64,000 bases of DNA, taken from assembly GCF_947623445.1 (NCBI RefSeq), contig NC_135244.1:5890001-5954000 (forward strand). The letters are read 5' to 3'. The position numbers were made by a program, and so were the translations under genes. The stretch is from Clavelina lepadiformis. Lineage: Eukaryota; Chordata; Ascidiacea; Aplousobranchia; Clavelinidae. Below the pieces are notes generated by a model that worked only from the letters and a program-made list of their open reading frames with translations, did not search any database and was not told where the DNA came from. This document shows, piece by piece, positions 13,304 to 25,224 of the stretch; within the stretch, counting starts at the first letter, position 1, and each line of letters opens with the position of its first letter.

Positions 13304-14002
13304 CCACAGCTTTTGGAGGACAATAACAGCATGCCACCCTCACTTTATAATCATCACAGAAAACTTGACAAGAAAACCCTATGTCTACACTGCAGGTACC
13401 GAATGCAGGATTGGCAATTACTTTTTGAGATGCATAATTATAACACTGAATATCCACAGGTTTGGCACAAAATTTATAACCACTTCTTCGCAAGGCTGGA
13501 AGAGTTTCATCTTGGGTGTCATCATCGATGGTGGTATCAGCATCCATCCAGCCACTCCATTCACATGAACAATTTGTATATTCTTCAACAAAACCAAAAG
13601 ATAAACTTTACAAGTAGAATTACATCTTGCATAATTTTCAAAGTTTTAGCAATGATATACTATTGAGCTCGGATTTCTTATTGAAAAATTAGCCATTTTT
13701 TGTAGGACAAAGTAGGAAGTGTGTATGAAGTGGGAGGATTTAGAATTCCCGGCACAGTTAGAAAACTTCACAATCTGGAGCAGGTTAGCATAACAAACTT
13801 ACGCATAGTTTGTAAGAACAACATTTTAAACAATTTCATAATTTAATGATCATTACTACAAGTTGTCTATATATCACTGACATATCTTACCTGGAGGAAT
13901 GTGCATGGTGTCATCAACATCTCCAGAAAAGGTAAAACGTATAAAAATGAAAAATATGATCCATAAAGTACCCCATTTGTGGTGGATGAAAAGTAATGTC
14001 AT
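13304..14002 (-). CDS. Secreted protein with mucin/CILP-type WxxW domain, 5' part
   Basis: Exon 1 (13891-14002) starts with an ATG followed by a signal peptide: MTLLFIHHKWG, then the hydrophobic run TLWIIFFIFIRFTF, ending HIPP before a GTAAGA donor. Exon 2 (13304-13582) joins in phase and encodes EYTNCSCEWSGWMDAD, an acidic linker, then KFCAKPVDIQC, GTCSVDIGFSCQVFCDDY and VRVACCYCPP. This is the pattern of the Mucin-2/CILP WxxW domain: paired tryptophans at the start, conserved cysteines, and a V.R..CC end. A GTAAGT donor at 13303 shows the gene continues leftwards, but no further exon was recognised; 130 residues are visible. The protein should be secreted into mucus or extracellular matrix. 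Domain assignment is fairly sure; the full product is unknown. Confidence 0.72.
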
Positions 14003-16744
14003 CTCTTCTCTCTATAAAGAGTCCTGGTGTTGACACGGACGCGTTTTATTATGTGGAAAAGTGGAAGGCTATTAAGCGTTCAGTGGTTCTTTATTCGTCA
14101 AACAGGTGATAACCTCATTCTCTGATTATAACCAATTACTCCACTAAGAAGCTACGATAAATGAGCTTAATATGTAAGGTGCAAGTTATCCGATATATAT
14201 TGTTTCTTCTTCAGTATAAGTATTTTTCATAAAAGACTGGACACCTGCACTTCAAGTTCAAACTGTAAACCTTTTACAAATTACTAAATTAATTAAGAAA
14301 TCTGTTGGACTTATTTGTTATCGTACCAGAATAAACTTTGCTTGCCTATATATTTAACCTTTAAAGAATATCAGCTGGAATTATTGTTTAAAGAATAACT
14401 TGTAGAAAAAGTAACAAATAAATGCAGAAACAGTTCAGATAAATCAACAACAAAACTGTTAAAGTGTTTTTTTATTTTTATTTTAAACTGGAAATGTATA
14501 GGCCTAGTATCGAACGGATCTACGTCTAGGGCTCAAGGCTAATAAAAAGCATTACCTATATTTCAAAGGGTCTCCTTCAGTTTTGTACTCTCATGTCAGG
14601 ATCGACTACCGAAAAATTATAGGCTAACATTATAATTTTTTTTTCTATTACTGTACCTCACAATTCCTTCTCATTCAAGCCTCAAGTCGAAGTGCAAAAG
14701 TACAAGAGACCCAGAAGTGCTTACGTTGAAGGAAAGGTTGGGGTTAATCTGTTAGTAAACGCAGTTTTTTAAGTACGCTCACCTCAATTTCTACGTCCGT
14801 GTTCTGATTCTTACTATAGGGTTAAGGTGGGGACGACTAGTAAGGTACACAAGTGCACACATCATAGTGACCTCACAATCCAGTCATACGGTTTTGCACT
14901 TGCGAGAGTGGTAGAATCGTCTTCAATTGCGTCATGGTCCAAAGGCCTAATAAATCCGGTAAACCTGAATGAAACTAACCCTGATACTACTCCCATTGTT
15001 ACAGTATAACTTTACATGTTATTTCAGCCCTTACAGCCTTAATCACCTTGTCTACTAGAGTCTAGGCACTGACAAAGTCTAGAACGAAGAATTACGCGTA
15101 CTGTATACTTTTCTAACATTTCAACCAACGTTTTGGTACAAATCTAGACATATGACTTCACTCACAAAGTGTTATTTCGCTGGATCTCATGAGTCAGGGG
15201 TTATTTAACTGATCAGACTAAAGTTACTTCAAACAAGTCATTACCTAGCGGCCATAAATAAACTTATATAAAGTCGTGACGTACTGTATAGCACTGCATG
15301 GTGCACAGTCACCCCACATGCCAATTTCGCAGCTCTCATCAAATTCATTGAATCTAATTGCCATTAAGCTTCTTTATACAAGCGCTTATACTGTATCCAG
15401 CGACACACAAAGTCTTATATTCCGTTGGTCTGAACAAACGTTTAGTTGAGTTTTTATCTTGCAGGCAATGTTTGTCCAACGATATAACCGCCATCTACCT
15501 ATACCTGAAAGACCGCAAAGTGCTTAATTTTTGAATTAGTTTTCTTCCGATTTCTCACCTATGGTGATGACTGATGAGTCTTCGATAATGATAAACAGAG
15601 TGCGCTCACGCATGCAGGCTTCAGAAATAGAATGTTTAAGATTTCATATTGCAATACTTTACCAAATCAAATGCGTTGCACTTAAATCCGTAAATCTCCG
15701 AATATGCAGGCATTGCACGTCTTCGAATTGAAAGATTTTAATTACAATGGTATAGTCACATCAGCAGAATTCCTCAGGAAAAATTTACAAAAGAACAATT
15801 GGTCGACCGAAATTCAGGTGGTACAATTAAATCACTTCTCTTGTAACTTGTCATGACTGGGAATTCGTTTAGCCTCTTTGACAAACGTGACAAAATAATG
15901 CGAACTATTTCGGGAGCTTCTGCTTTGACGACTCTCTTGAAAGGGTACAATGTCTTCCGAAGGTAGACGGGAAAAGCTTGGCTACTGTTATTCTTTTGCT
16001 GTACCAGCAAACGAAAATTATGAAGACTGCGTTGGTTACAGACATTTCTCAGTACTTGTTTACTGTAACATTGTTTTCTGTCCGCCCTCATAATTATAAC
16101 ACTAAGCCTATTTCTTAAGGTCCTGTAGCACTTCACCTGCAATATCAACATGGTTGTAGTTTATTGCGACCAGAAACAAATTTTTAAGTGCATCATGCAT
16201 AAACGACGATCGTAAAACAACTGTGCAGCAAACTGTTAAACACGAAAATTTAGCAGAAAACAAAATAATTAGTTTCTTAAACAACTCGTCGAGTTTGGAA
16301 TTATGTATTATTTATTCTCATGAAAATTTTTTTAACTTGCGTAAGCTAGTCACTAGAAAATAAAGTTCACTGTTATTAGGCTGTATGTAAAAGTTAATGT
16401 CAACATAGAAAACGTGTGGTTCTTTTGTTAACAGTCAACACCAACCCCGGAATAACTCAAACGAAGCGAAAGGATCTTAATAAACATAACTTCAACAATT
16501 CTATTCATTACTATAACTCGCCTACTCAGCTGCTATATCTATATAGTGTTTTTCCCGGAGCAAGTGTGCTTACGCGTTAAAATTTAGAATGAAAAACCGA
16601 ACGAAGGCGTACACTCGCGCATAATCGCTGATAACCGCGTTAAGTTGCTGGTGACGCAAGCAATTGCAAAGTTACCTTTATTATGCCAATGCGAACTGTT
16701 ACAGTGGACCATACTATCAGTATGAGCCAGCAATCAGTTATATG
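14003..16744. other. Intergenic region upstream of the WxxW gene and downstream of VPS33B
   Basis: No supported gene. A 125-codon open frame at 15774-16151 (minus) has no recognisable domain. An AATAAA signal on the minus strand (16677-16682), 63 nt past the VPS33B stop, is a plausible polyadenylation signal for that gene. The interval before 14003 should hold the WxxW gene promoter. Confidence 0.5.
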
Positions 16745-19733
16745 TTACTTCACGGTTTCCACAAACGACTCAAGCATACGACTACCATTTATAATGCTAG
16801 TTGCAGCAATTAAAACTTTGTAACCTTTTTGTCGGCCAAGAAACCTTAAGGCTGCTATTTCCGAATAAGTAACCCCGCCAATAAAATAAATAAGTACAAC
16901 TTTTGAGGCCATTGTGGCTCCTGTTTTGCCGGCTTTCGCCGATCGCGCTTCTTGTTTTTCGAACGTGGTGCCCGGCAGATGGCGCAGCACGTCTTCTAAG
17001 CCACTCCAGCCTTGTCGTTGCAGTGACTGCTCCACTAGCCTAGAAACGTGTAAGCTGTTAGACCAAACAAACACGTGTGATAATGGTATTGCGACCATAA
17101 TAACATAGACGCATCAAAATGAAAAATAGCTCATACCACTTAACATTTTTATCGTTATTATTTTACAACATGATGTTTGTAACTAGTTAACTTTCATCCA
17201 ACAAGATAAACATTTTCTTGTTTGCCTTAAGCATTACACTTCAGAGCAGTAAAACCAAAAGCTATAAAAATCCTACCTGCACGTCAAAGGCACATACGCA
17301 CCACCAAACACATATGACATGTCACTTGGAGTGTGCGTATTGTTTTCAGTTCCTGGTTTGGGAATCAGGCTTAGCTTTTTGCTGACAGTGCGAAACCAAT
17401 CCTTCTTCTGCAAGGCAGCGAGTGAGCTTGTAACATAGGAAACGGCTGAACCAACCGCTCGACTGTCTGCTAGTTTGTTTAAATTTGATTCTATGGATGT
17501 TTCCTTGCCGGTTTGTGCTTCTGTGAGAAGACCAGCCTGCAGAAACCAATATAATTGTAGCACTAGCTTACTGAATGTGTTTTTCAGCATTCAGCACTGC
17601 AATAATTGTAGTATATGGTGCAAAAAAACATTATAAAATAAAACAGAAATACCATCAATCATACATAGGCTATCAAACGACAGTTTCTACAAACTTTTTT
17701 CAAATTAAAAAATGTGATCATGTGCTCAAAGCCATAGCTGTGCAAAAACTGTGTCTTCAGATTTTGATAGTCCTTGGAAAGCAAGCCACTGGTAGTACAT
17801 GACAACAAGCAAAGAAGCCTCAAAGTGAGTAGCATATCATACTGGCGATGAATACATTCTTCAATGTAAACCACACATTCTCGAAAGTCAGATCCTTCAA
17901 GCAAGGCTGCAATTGAATTAACGTCAGCATAAATGCAAAACAATGTCAGAATGTGTGCTTTGTGTTACCATATAACAAAAGTTTTATAAATTTCATGATA
18001 TACAAGCAGTAACTAAAACCTAACTTTGCAGCACCAGTTACTAGACTTTCCAACTTACAATGCTCAATTCTTAAAATATCTTGCAGATCTCCCTTTTTCA
18101 ATGAACCTTTTGTTTTATGTTTCATTATAACCTCACTTGCACCAATATGCAATGTAAGTGAGCGATGCTCTTGTTTCAAACCTTTCAACTCACTTGCGAC
18201 AAAGTTCTATTGCAGAAATTACAATTTAAATGACAATTAAATCTCTCCAAAATCAATGGTTTAATATCTAAGATGTAATTTACATTGACGCAAAACAAAT
18301 ATTGTGGTGTTAAGCACCACTGTGTAGTATTGTTAAATATAACTCTGTACAAAGTAGTGCCTTTAAGTCTTGAAGTTCCATATTGTGGCGTTTATCATAA
18401 TTTGCTTGAATTTCTTTTGCTCTGCTGCTCAAGAATTTAAATACTGCTGTAAAGTGTCTACAAAACAAATGTGTTTTAACAATTTTGCACCATATGTCTC
18501 AGTCTAACAAAAATTTAACTTACCTATTTCTTATTTGATCAAAAATAGCATCATCAGAATTTAGCAAAGTTTTCACACTTTTCTCAGTACCAGTTACTTC
18601 TGGTCCAAAGTCAATAGCACCACATTTTATTTCAAAGATGTCATCCAACAGGCCTTCATATGTCACCTTAAATAGATTATTTTTTTACATTTTGAAGTGA
18701 ACAAATGACATCTATAACTTGCAACAACAACTGATCCTGCTCGCGTGCAAGTTATAAACGAGGCAGTTTTGACCACCACCAATTTCATGTCACAAAAAAA
18801 ACAATACATTTTACAAGTTTCAAACAGCACTGATTTTACAAACCTGAGAGCACAAAGGTGTCACATAGTCAACATCTCTATCAAGCAGGATGAGATGTCC
18901 TATTTGATGTTGAAGAGGTGACTTTTTCTCATCAAATTCAGATGTTAGTGTTTTTACAAGTTCATCAACAATTTTAGCATTGTGACCTTGGCCGTAAACG
19001 TTCGGTATTGTACCAAACGCAGCCTGGATATTCACTATAGATCGGGCAACAGTATGAAGCCACGTTTGATCTCCCTCCTACATAATAATTTAAGATATCA
19101 AATGAAAAGCAATGGCGCTACTTTCAATTGTTCACTTAAAACACAAGCCAACTGACCCTGAAAACAGCATTGAGAAGCTGGGGATTTTCTAATGAAATTA
19201 TGTCGGAATCGAGGGGAATAAAATCAATATGAAGATCTTCTATTAACACTGTGTTTCCTAGAACACCTTCCTGCTCCAGAATCATGTTACAAATATGCAG
19301 TTGACGAGGCACCATAAGGATTCGATATTTACGAAGTTTTTCTGCAATATTTAGCAAACCATAACGTAACAGTTGTAAAAATACTCCCAGATCAAGCTTC
19401 TTTGTGTCAGGATAGAAAAACATCATGGCCACCTGCACGTTTGTCAGAGTTAATGTGTGCAGCAATCTGTCTCATGATTTTGACCTCTGGACGCACAATG
19501 TAGACCCTTTGATCACAACCTCCCAAGATTTCCTTGTGTTCAAGTTTGAAGATCTTATCAACACCTTTCTCCTTCAGAAATTGAACTCCTGTCAATCTGT
19601 CTAAAGGTGTCATTAACGTTGGGTCAATAACAAGATCTTTCTTTCCATAAAAATTTCCCAAAGACATTGCCAGCTGCTGCCTGGCCAAACCTTTAAGCAC
19701 AGAAACATCTGGAAATGCATTCATGCTTGTCAT
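16745..19733 (-). CDS. VPS33B: Vacuolar protein sorting-associated protein 33B
   Basis: Sec1/Munc18-family protein that works with VIPAS39 in late endosome, lysosome and secretory-granule traffic. Nine exons join without frame breaks: 19433-19733, 19157-19341, 18844-19077, 18524-18666, 18361-18457, 18059-18206, 17695-17906, 17277-17536 and 16745-17039. They give 624 residues, against 617 in human. Diagnostic stretches are [13 protein letters not shown] at the start, [54 protein letters not shown] and [12 protein letters not shown]. The two last stretches and the [10 protein letters not shown] block fit VPS33B rather than VPS33A. The junction between exons 5 and 6 fits the protein only with a GC-AG intron (AAG|gcacta). 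A splice acceptor (tgcctttatag) sits 14 nt before the ATG. LSM8 lies 376 bp upstream on the same strand. Confidence 0.97.
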
Positions 19734-20109
19734 TTTCTATATTGAACCTATAAAGGCAATAAAATTTAGAAGTTCATAAGTAAATTTTTTATAAAACTGC
19801 TCCCAAAGGTTTTTTGTTATCAACAGACAAACATAACAAAACGACCACACAATAATGCAAGGCTACACATTTTTGATGAACAAAGTAGAGAAAAAAGCGC
19901 TCTAAATGTAACATAATGTCTATGATTTGTGAAGAACAGCTGTAAAGAAAAATCATATTCAAACAAAAATGTGGTATGGTAATACATCAACTCAATAATT
20001 GATCAACTTTTTTTTAACAGCTGAGTTCAGTGTGGAACCATTCCACTTTATGAAGTTGGTAAAACCAGCTGGTCTGTTTTACTCTATAATGCAGGTGTAG
20101 GGTGTTGTG

Positions 20110-20400
20110 TCAGTGTACAACAGCATTTAATGGAGCTGCCCTCATGTTCTCTAAGTCTAACGCAGCATCAGTTGTATCATCAACTTCACCAATAACAGCT
20201 ACATTGTCACCGCGAATAATGTACAAGCCAAGCATCACTTGTTCCACGCCTTGTGTTGATGAAAACACTCTTTCATGGCTTTCATCAAGAATAAGATTGA
20301 CAGTTTGATCAAAACCTTTTAATGTCCCAACGATCATTCTTCCATCAGCAGTAATCACTGAAACTACACGATTTACCAAAGGTTCAAGGGCAGATGCCAT
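20110..20400 (-). CDS. LSM8: U6 snRNA-associated Sm-like protein LSm8
   Basis: Single-exon gene of 96 residues, the same length as human LSM8. It is the subunit that makes the LSm2-8 ring nuclear; the ring binds the U-rich 3' end of U6 snRNA for splicing. The Sm1 motif includes DGRMIVGTLKGFDQTVNLIL and the Sm2 motif is GLYIIRGDNVAVIGEVD. The start chosen is MASALEPLV, matching the human N-terminus; an in-frame ATG two codons earlier is less likely. A strong acceptor (cttatttgcag) at 20430 leaves only 29 nt of 5' UTR, with no upstream donor recognised, so the mRNA may be trans-spliced. Gene order is LSM8 then VPS33B on the same strand. Confidence 0.97.
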   Translation of the reverse strand: MASALEPLVNRVVSVITADGRMIVGTLKGFDQTVNLILDESHERVFSSTQGVEQVMLGLYIIRGDNVAVIGEVDDTTDAALDLENMRAAPLNAVVH

Positions 20401-20429
20401 TTTCAAGTATGCCTGTGATTGTGTCCAAT

Positions 20430-23050
20430 CTGCAAATAAGAAATATTCATATTTTACTGTTTCAATTCATTCCACCAGGTAACTGCAAGGTACAGTACTT
20501 ACATAATGTTATATGAACATGTTTCATTACAATTATGCACATACATGTTTTCTTCAATTTATGTTCATTAAACTGAAAGAAACTTTCATGAACACAACAA
20601 CCCAGTCTTTTACCAAGCAAAGGTAGTTTATACATGAATGTGATTAATAGTAAATGCTGACTACTTACACCTAACTTACAATTACAACACAGTCCCCAAG
20701 CAACTAGCCTAACAGATCAAAAACAATGAAAAAGCTGTGCTAATAATCATAATCACAGGGCCTCAACCTTTCCGGAAAATGGGTACAGCAAAACGTAAGT
20801 TACAAATTATATTATGATGGTTGAAATGCCAGCAAACTCAAAATGAAGTAAAGCAATCTTATCCATCATTTAAAAATTATTGCAATTTATGTAAAGCTCA
20901 TGGTGCAATGTAAGCCATAGCACAATTAATGGCAATACTTGGAAATCTACAAATCAACACACTTGTTGAATATCGTTAATTGAATATTGAAATTAATTTC
21001 ACACAAACTCACATGACTAATTTTCAAGTTAATTTTTGAATTAACTAGAGATGCGGTTACTGAGTTCAGATGAAAATTTATCATGAATGGTTGCTTTTTA
21101 CGGATGTTAAAATATTTGAATCCCACCACTGGTTGTATGTAATCAAATACGTTTAAACTGGACTACCAATACAGTATTGCTACGCCTAATGTCAAGCGCA
21201 CAACATGTTTGAGGCTTAAGCAATATGAATACGGTAAGCAAGTACTATACAACTACTACTTAAAACTGGACTACCAACACAGAATTGCAACGCCTAATGT
21301 CAATAATACCACATGTTTGAGGTTTAAGCAATATGAATACGGTAAGCAAGTACCCTACTAGCCTAGTACGCCTTGTAGTCGTCTCCGATCCTAATTTGTG
21401 TTGATACTTTATTTATTTATTTTTCGCCATTGATTGTGGGGAACGAAAATATGTATTAACTGTTTAATCTTGTTATAGCAAAATATTACGAAAATATGCT
21501 CACAAACAATCAAGGAACAGGAAAAAATTCCAAAGGATCTTAATACATGCAAGGTGTTAATTGTACAGTGGTGCTATAATGATGGAAGGTTAGCACGGCT
21601 ACCTAACCCAAATATTTGATACATGATTTATACAACTTCACCTCACACATAGTTGCATTTTATAATTAACACTAATCAACGCAGTCCATGATAATTATGC
21701 AACTCTTATTTCGACTCCTTGGCTTAAATTAACAATAACGTAATATAATTTCGATCTCACAACATCACCACTATCAGAACCCATGCTCAACTTTCCCGCT
21801 GAATCATTATGACGTTATGCCAAAATTGTGACGTCAGATCAACGCGGCGTTATGTAAAGCTTTGGTGTACGTTGCAGAGGCAAGTTGGTCTAATTATATG
21901 AAGACAAGCAGGATGTTTCGAGGGAAAGCTAACTTTGCTAGGTTGTAATATATGAGATTGTAGCATCATAAGTAGTATATGAACAGTAATGTGTAATTGA
22001 TTATTGTTTTGGGTAACTAACTGGTTTATTAACTATGGTCAAAGTGATCGGTTTGTTCGTTAGAATCTGCTGTTTTGGCCGACTTTGTCACGTGCTACCC
22101 TGACCGACAAAACGAGCACCATTTAGAGTTAGAGATTGCTCACCTCTAAGTTGTTTACTTCGTTTCGCGTTGCGTTATTGCTGTAGTTTGCAGCAATTGA
22201 AATTGTAAAGCTTTCTGCAAATATAAGAATATTTCAATGCTAGCAACATTCCTAATACTGTAATATAATTAGCCCGTACTCGTAGGCTTTCAGACATTGA
22301 TTATCATATTATTAAAATCGGTAAGATTTGTGGGGTGGGAAGATCAACTAGACCTGTGTCCTAGGCTGCAATTCTGATGCAAAGTCATGAAGTACGGTTA
22401 TATACGATTTTTGTTTTTTTATTTGGTATTTTAGTTAGTTTTGTCTAATGAAAACAATTGGGTTACATTTTGACATCCTGCTGTATAGACGATGTGTTAC
22501 AGACATGCGTTTAATTTTTGTTTAACGTATATCGTATTATACCATGTACCATATATGGTATATAATATATACTCTTCTATTCTATGCAACTTGAAACTGC
22601 ATGAAATCAGCATGTATTATACAAACAATAAATCTTCCAACGTCAGTAATCTATAGAACAACTTCAAAATCACTAAAGCCATGCAGATAGTTGCCCTATG
22701 ATTAGGCTATTGATGCGATGCAGTGTTGTTTCGGTGTGGTAGTTTTTGTGATACAGCATTAGGCCTAGTGCAGAAATTTATGACCATTTCAAAGTGATTA
22801 TGGCATCACAATTCACAGATTGGGAAGAGCACGGGTTTAATGTAAAAGAGGTGAACATAGTTTTGAAGTTTTATACTAAACGCACAGCAGTTCTGATGCA
22901 ACAAATACTATCGACATGATATTCCTCCATGGGCAACCTAGTGTATTCAGTTCCACTAATTTTATGTTGTGCTGAATGTAGTTCATCAAATATATAATGT
23001 TTTTGAATTACTGCTGATCTACTGGAAAGATTGATGTTTTATTAAATTGG
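20430..23050. other. Intergenic region between divergent LSM8 and mitoferrin
   Basis: No coding exon seen. It holds a two-copy tandem duplication (listed separately), a TGACGTCA site at 21829-21836 within a locally CpG-richer patch around 21,800-22,150, and a TAGGCCTA palindrome at 22760. Upstream regulatory DNA for one or both flanking genes is the natural guess. Confidence 0.5.
21152..21353. repeat. Two-copy tandem duplication, about 94 bp each
   Basis: Unit 1 (about 21152-21245) and unit 2 (about 21260-21353) run in the same direction, with a 14-bp spacer. They share the start TTAAA(A)CTGGACTACCAA and the end GAATACGGTAAGCAAGTAC, with scattered substitutions between. No open frame is kept. 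It looks like a local segment duplication. Confidence 0.85.
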
Positions 23051-24482
23051 ATGTCATTCGCTCAAGAAGCTGCATTTTCTAACAGTTTATTAACTGTGAT
23101 GGATAATACAGATGATTATGAAGCTTTACCAACAGAATGGCCTGCATCGGTGCATATGATGGCTGGTGCCGCTGCAGGTGTTATGGAGCATGCCACAATG
23201 TATCCAATTGATTGTGTCAAGGTACAGATTGGAGTACTAATTGTATACTGGTTGATTATTATGGCAGTTTGCTGAAATATTATATGAAATAAGTTTTTAC
23301 ATAGGCCTAGCTGTTTGAAAATTACTCTTTTATAATAGTTCGCAAAGGATAGGTGGTAATCTATAACTTAATGCCCATTTAAAGAGTGTTTTAGAGTTTA
23401 GACGAAAGGTATCTTACAAAACCAAAGTGTGGACAATCTGAGGACCCCCAAAATATTGAAAAATGGTTGTTAAATAATGTTCTTATTGAAACTGCACTAT
23501 GTTGTCCAGCATGCAAATGAGAAAAATAGAATTAGATATACTCAAAGAAACCAACTGACACTTTTCAGTAAGATAGCTGGTGACGCTTGCCAACAGAGTA
23601 GGCTACACCACTTAAACTAATCCAGTACTGGATAAATATATTTTTGCCGGGGTATAAATGTAAGTAATCACATTAATACGTCCATGTTCAGTGTGGACTA
23701 AATTGTTACTAAAAGTTACCATGGAGCATTTGGCCGTAGGCCTTGGTAAATTGGCAGTGTTGCTGATGTTGACCACATTGTATTGCCAAACTCAGGATGA
23801 TACTGCAGACTAAATGTTAATTGAGATATTGCAAATATATATCATAAATGTGTTCTGGGTTTGTTTAATACAATCAACATTTTTCGACAGACACAAATGC
23901 AGAGTATTCAGACGGTGCATTATAGAGGACTGCGTGATGCCTTTGTTACGATTGTGGAAAGAGAAGGTGCTCGGCGACTATTGCGAGGAATGAGTGCAAT
24001 GGTTATTGGCGCTGGACCTGCCCATGCCATGTATTTTGCATGTTATGAAAAAATCAAGCACAATCTAACATTAAAAATTAATGGCAAAAAGTGGAAGAAT
24101 TCGAGTATTGCAAATGGTAAACGAAAGCAATAGATTAGAATTATATGTCATTTGTTATTTATGTTTTAAATAACTACATTTTAGCCATGATTAACAATAC
24201 ATTGAAAGAAAGGCATCGGCTATATTTTAGTTTATCACTCGAATACTTCCTTGTTTTACAACACGCAATACATGTAGGCTTAACACAGCATAAAAGACTT
24301 GTCCAGTAATGTTGCCATCACTGAAATTGCAGGAAACTAGATTATTTTAAGATTATTTCTCTTTTTTAGGCCTAGCTGGGGCCACATCAACTCTGTTTCA
24401 TGATGTTGTCATGAATCCTGCAGATGGTATGTTCTGGTTTATGTACATGACCAATAATCTATGTTGCAAATACAGATTGCAT

Positions 24483-24517
<35 letters not shown>

Positions 24518-25224
24518 AAATATACAAAGAAGAATAAAGAACATAGTTTTCAAGACAGACATCAATGCCATTAAACATGCTAGTTCTTTATATTGTTATT
24601 TTATGCTATAACTCTTTACAATCTCACCAGTGACTTTTTGTTGCAGTGATCAAACAGCGAATGCAAATGTATGGTTCAACGTACACTTCTTGTCGGAGCT
24701 GCATGGTGAACACCTATCGAAAAGAAGGATTGAAAGCATTCTATCGAAGTTTTCCAACTCAATTTGTAATGAATGTGCCATTTCAGACAACTCACTTCGT
24801 AATGTACGAACTAGCCCAAGAACGACTCAACCCAACTCGAGACTACAATCCGATCAGCCATATACTGAGTGGAGCAATCGCAGGTGGTACCGCTGCTTTT
24901 GTTACCAATCCCTTGGATATATGTCGGACATTATTAAATACACAACAACATAACAAAGAGTCAACAGTACGTGGACTTAAAGAGGCGTTGATGTTAGTCT
25001 ATCGGACTGATGGTATCAGAACGTTTTTTCGGGGTGTAAGTGCCAGAGTGTTTTATCAAATGCCCTCTACTGCAATTTCATGGGGTGTATATGAATTTTT
25101 TAAACATGTTTTGTATGGGCAAAAGAAAGACCGTGAAAAAATGAAGACCCAGTCCTGGGTAACACCAGCATGTTCAGGAAATGTAATTTCTACTCTTCCA
25201 ACTGCAACTGAAAAATTGGAATAG
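23051..25224 (+). CDS. SLC25A37: Mitoferrin, mitochondrial iron transporter (SLC25A28/37 family)
   Basis: Mitochondrial carrier that imports iron across the inner membrane for haem and Fe-S synthesis. Four exons (23051-23221, 23891-24116, 24370-24426, 24647-25224) give 343 residues, close to the 338 of human mitoferrin-1. All three carrier signatures are present: YPIDCVK, NPADVIK and NPLDICR. Mitoferrin-specific blocks include [18 protein letters not shown]-like [26 protein letters not shown] and [17 protein letters not shown]. Six transmembrane helices in three repeats are expected from the family. The start at 23051 is the first in-frame ATG; an internal MDNTDDYE at 23099 is an alternative. 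The name SLC25A37 stands for the single invertebrate mitoferrin and does not separate it from SLC25A28. LSM8 is divergent on the left. Confidence 0.96.
24484..24515. repeat. (TA)n microsatellite
   Basis: A run of alternating TA dinucleotides in mitoferrin intron 3, just after exon 3. It is simple sequence, likely length-polymorphic. Confidence 0.9.

Noticed and set aside
15774-16151. 125-codon minus-strand frame downstream of VPS33B
   Set aside because: No recognisable domain, no family resemblance, and no supporting splice or poly(A) context.
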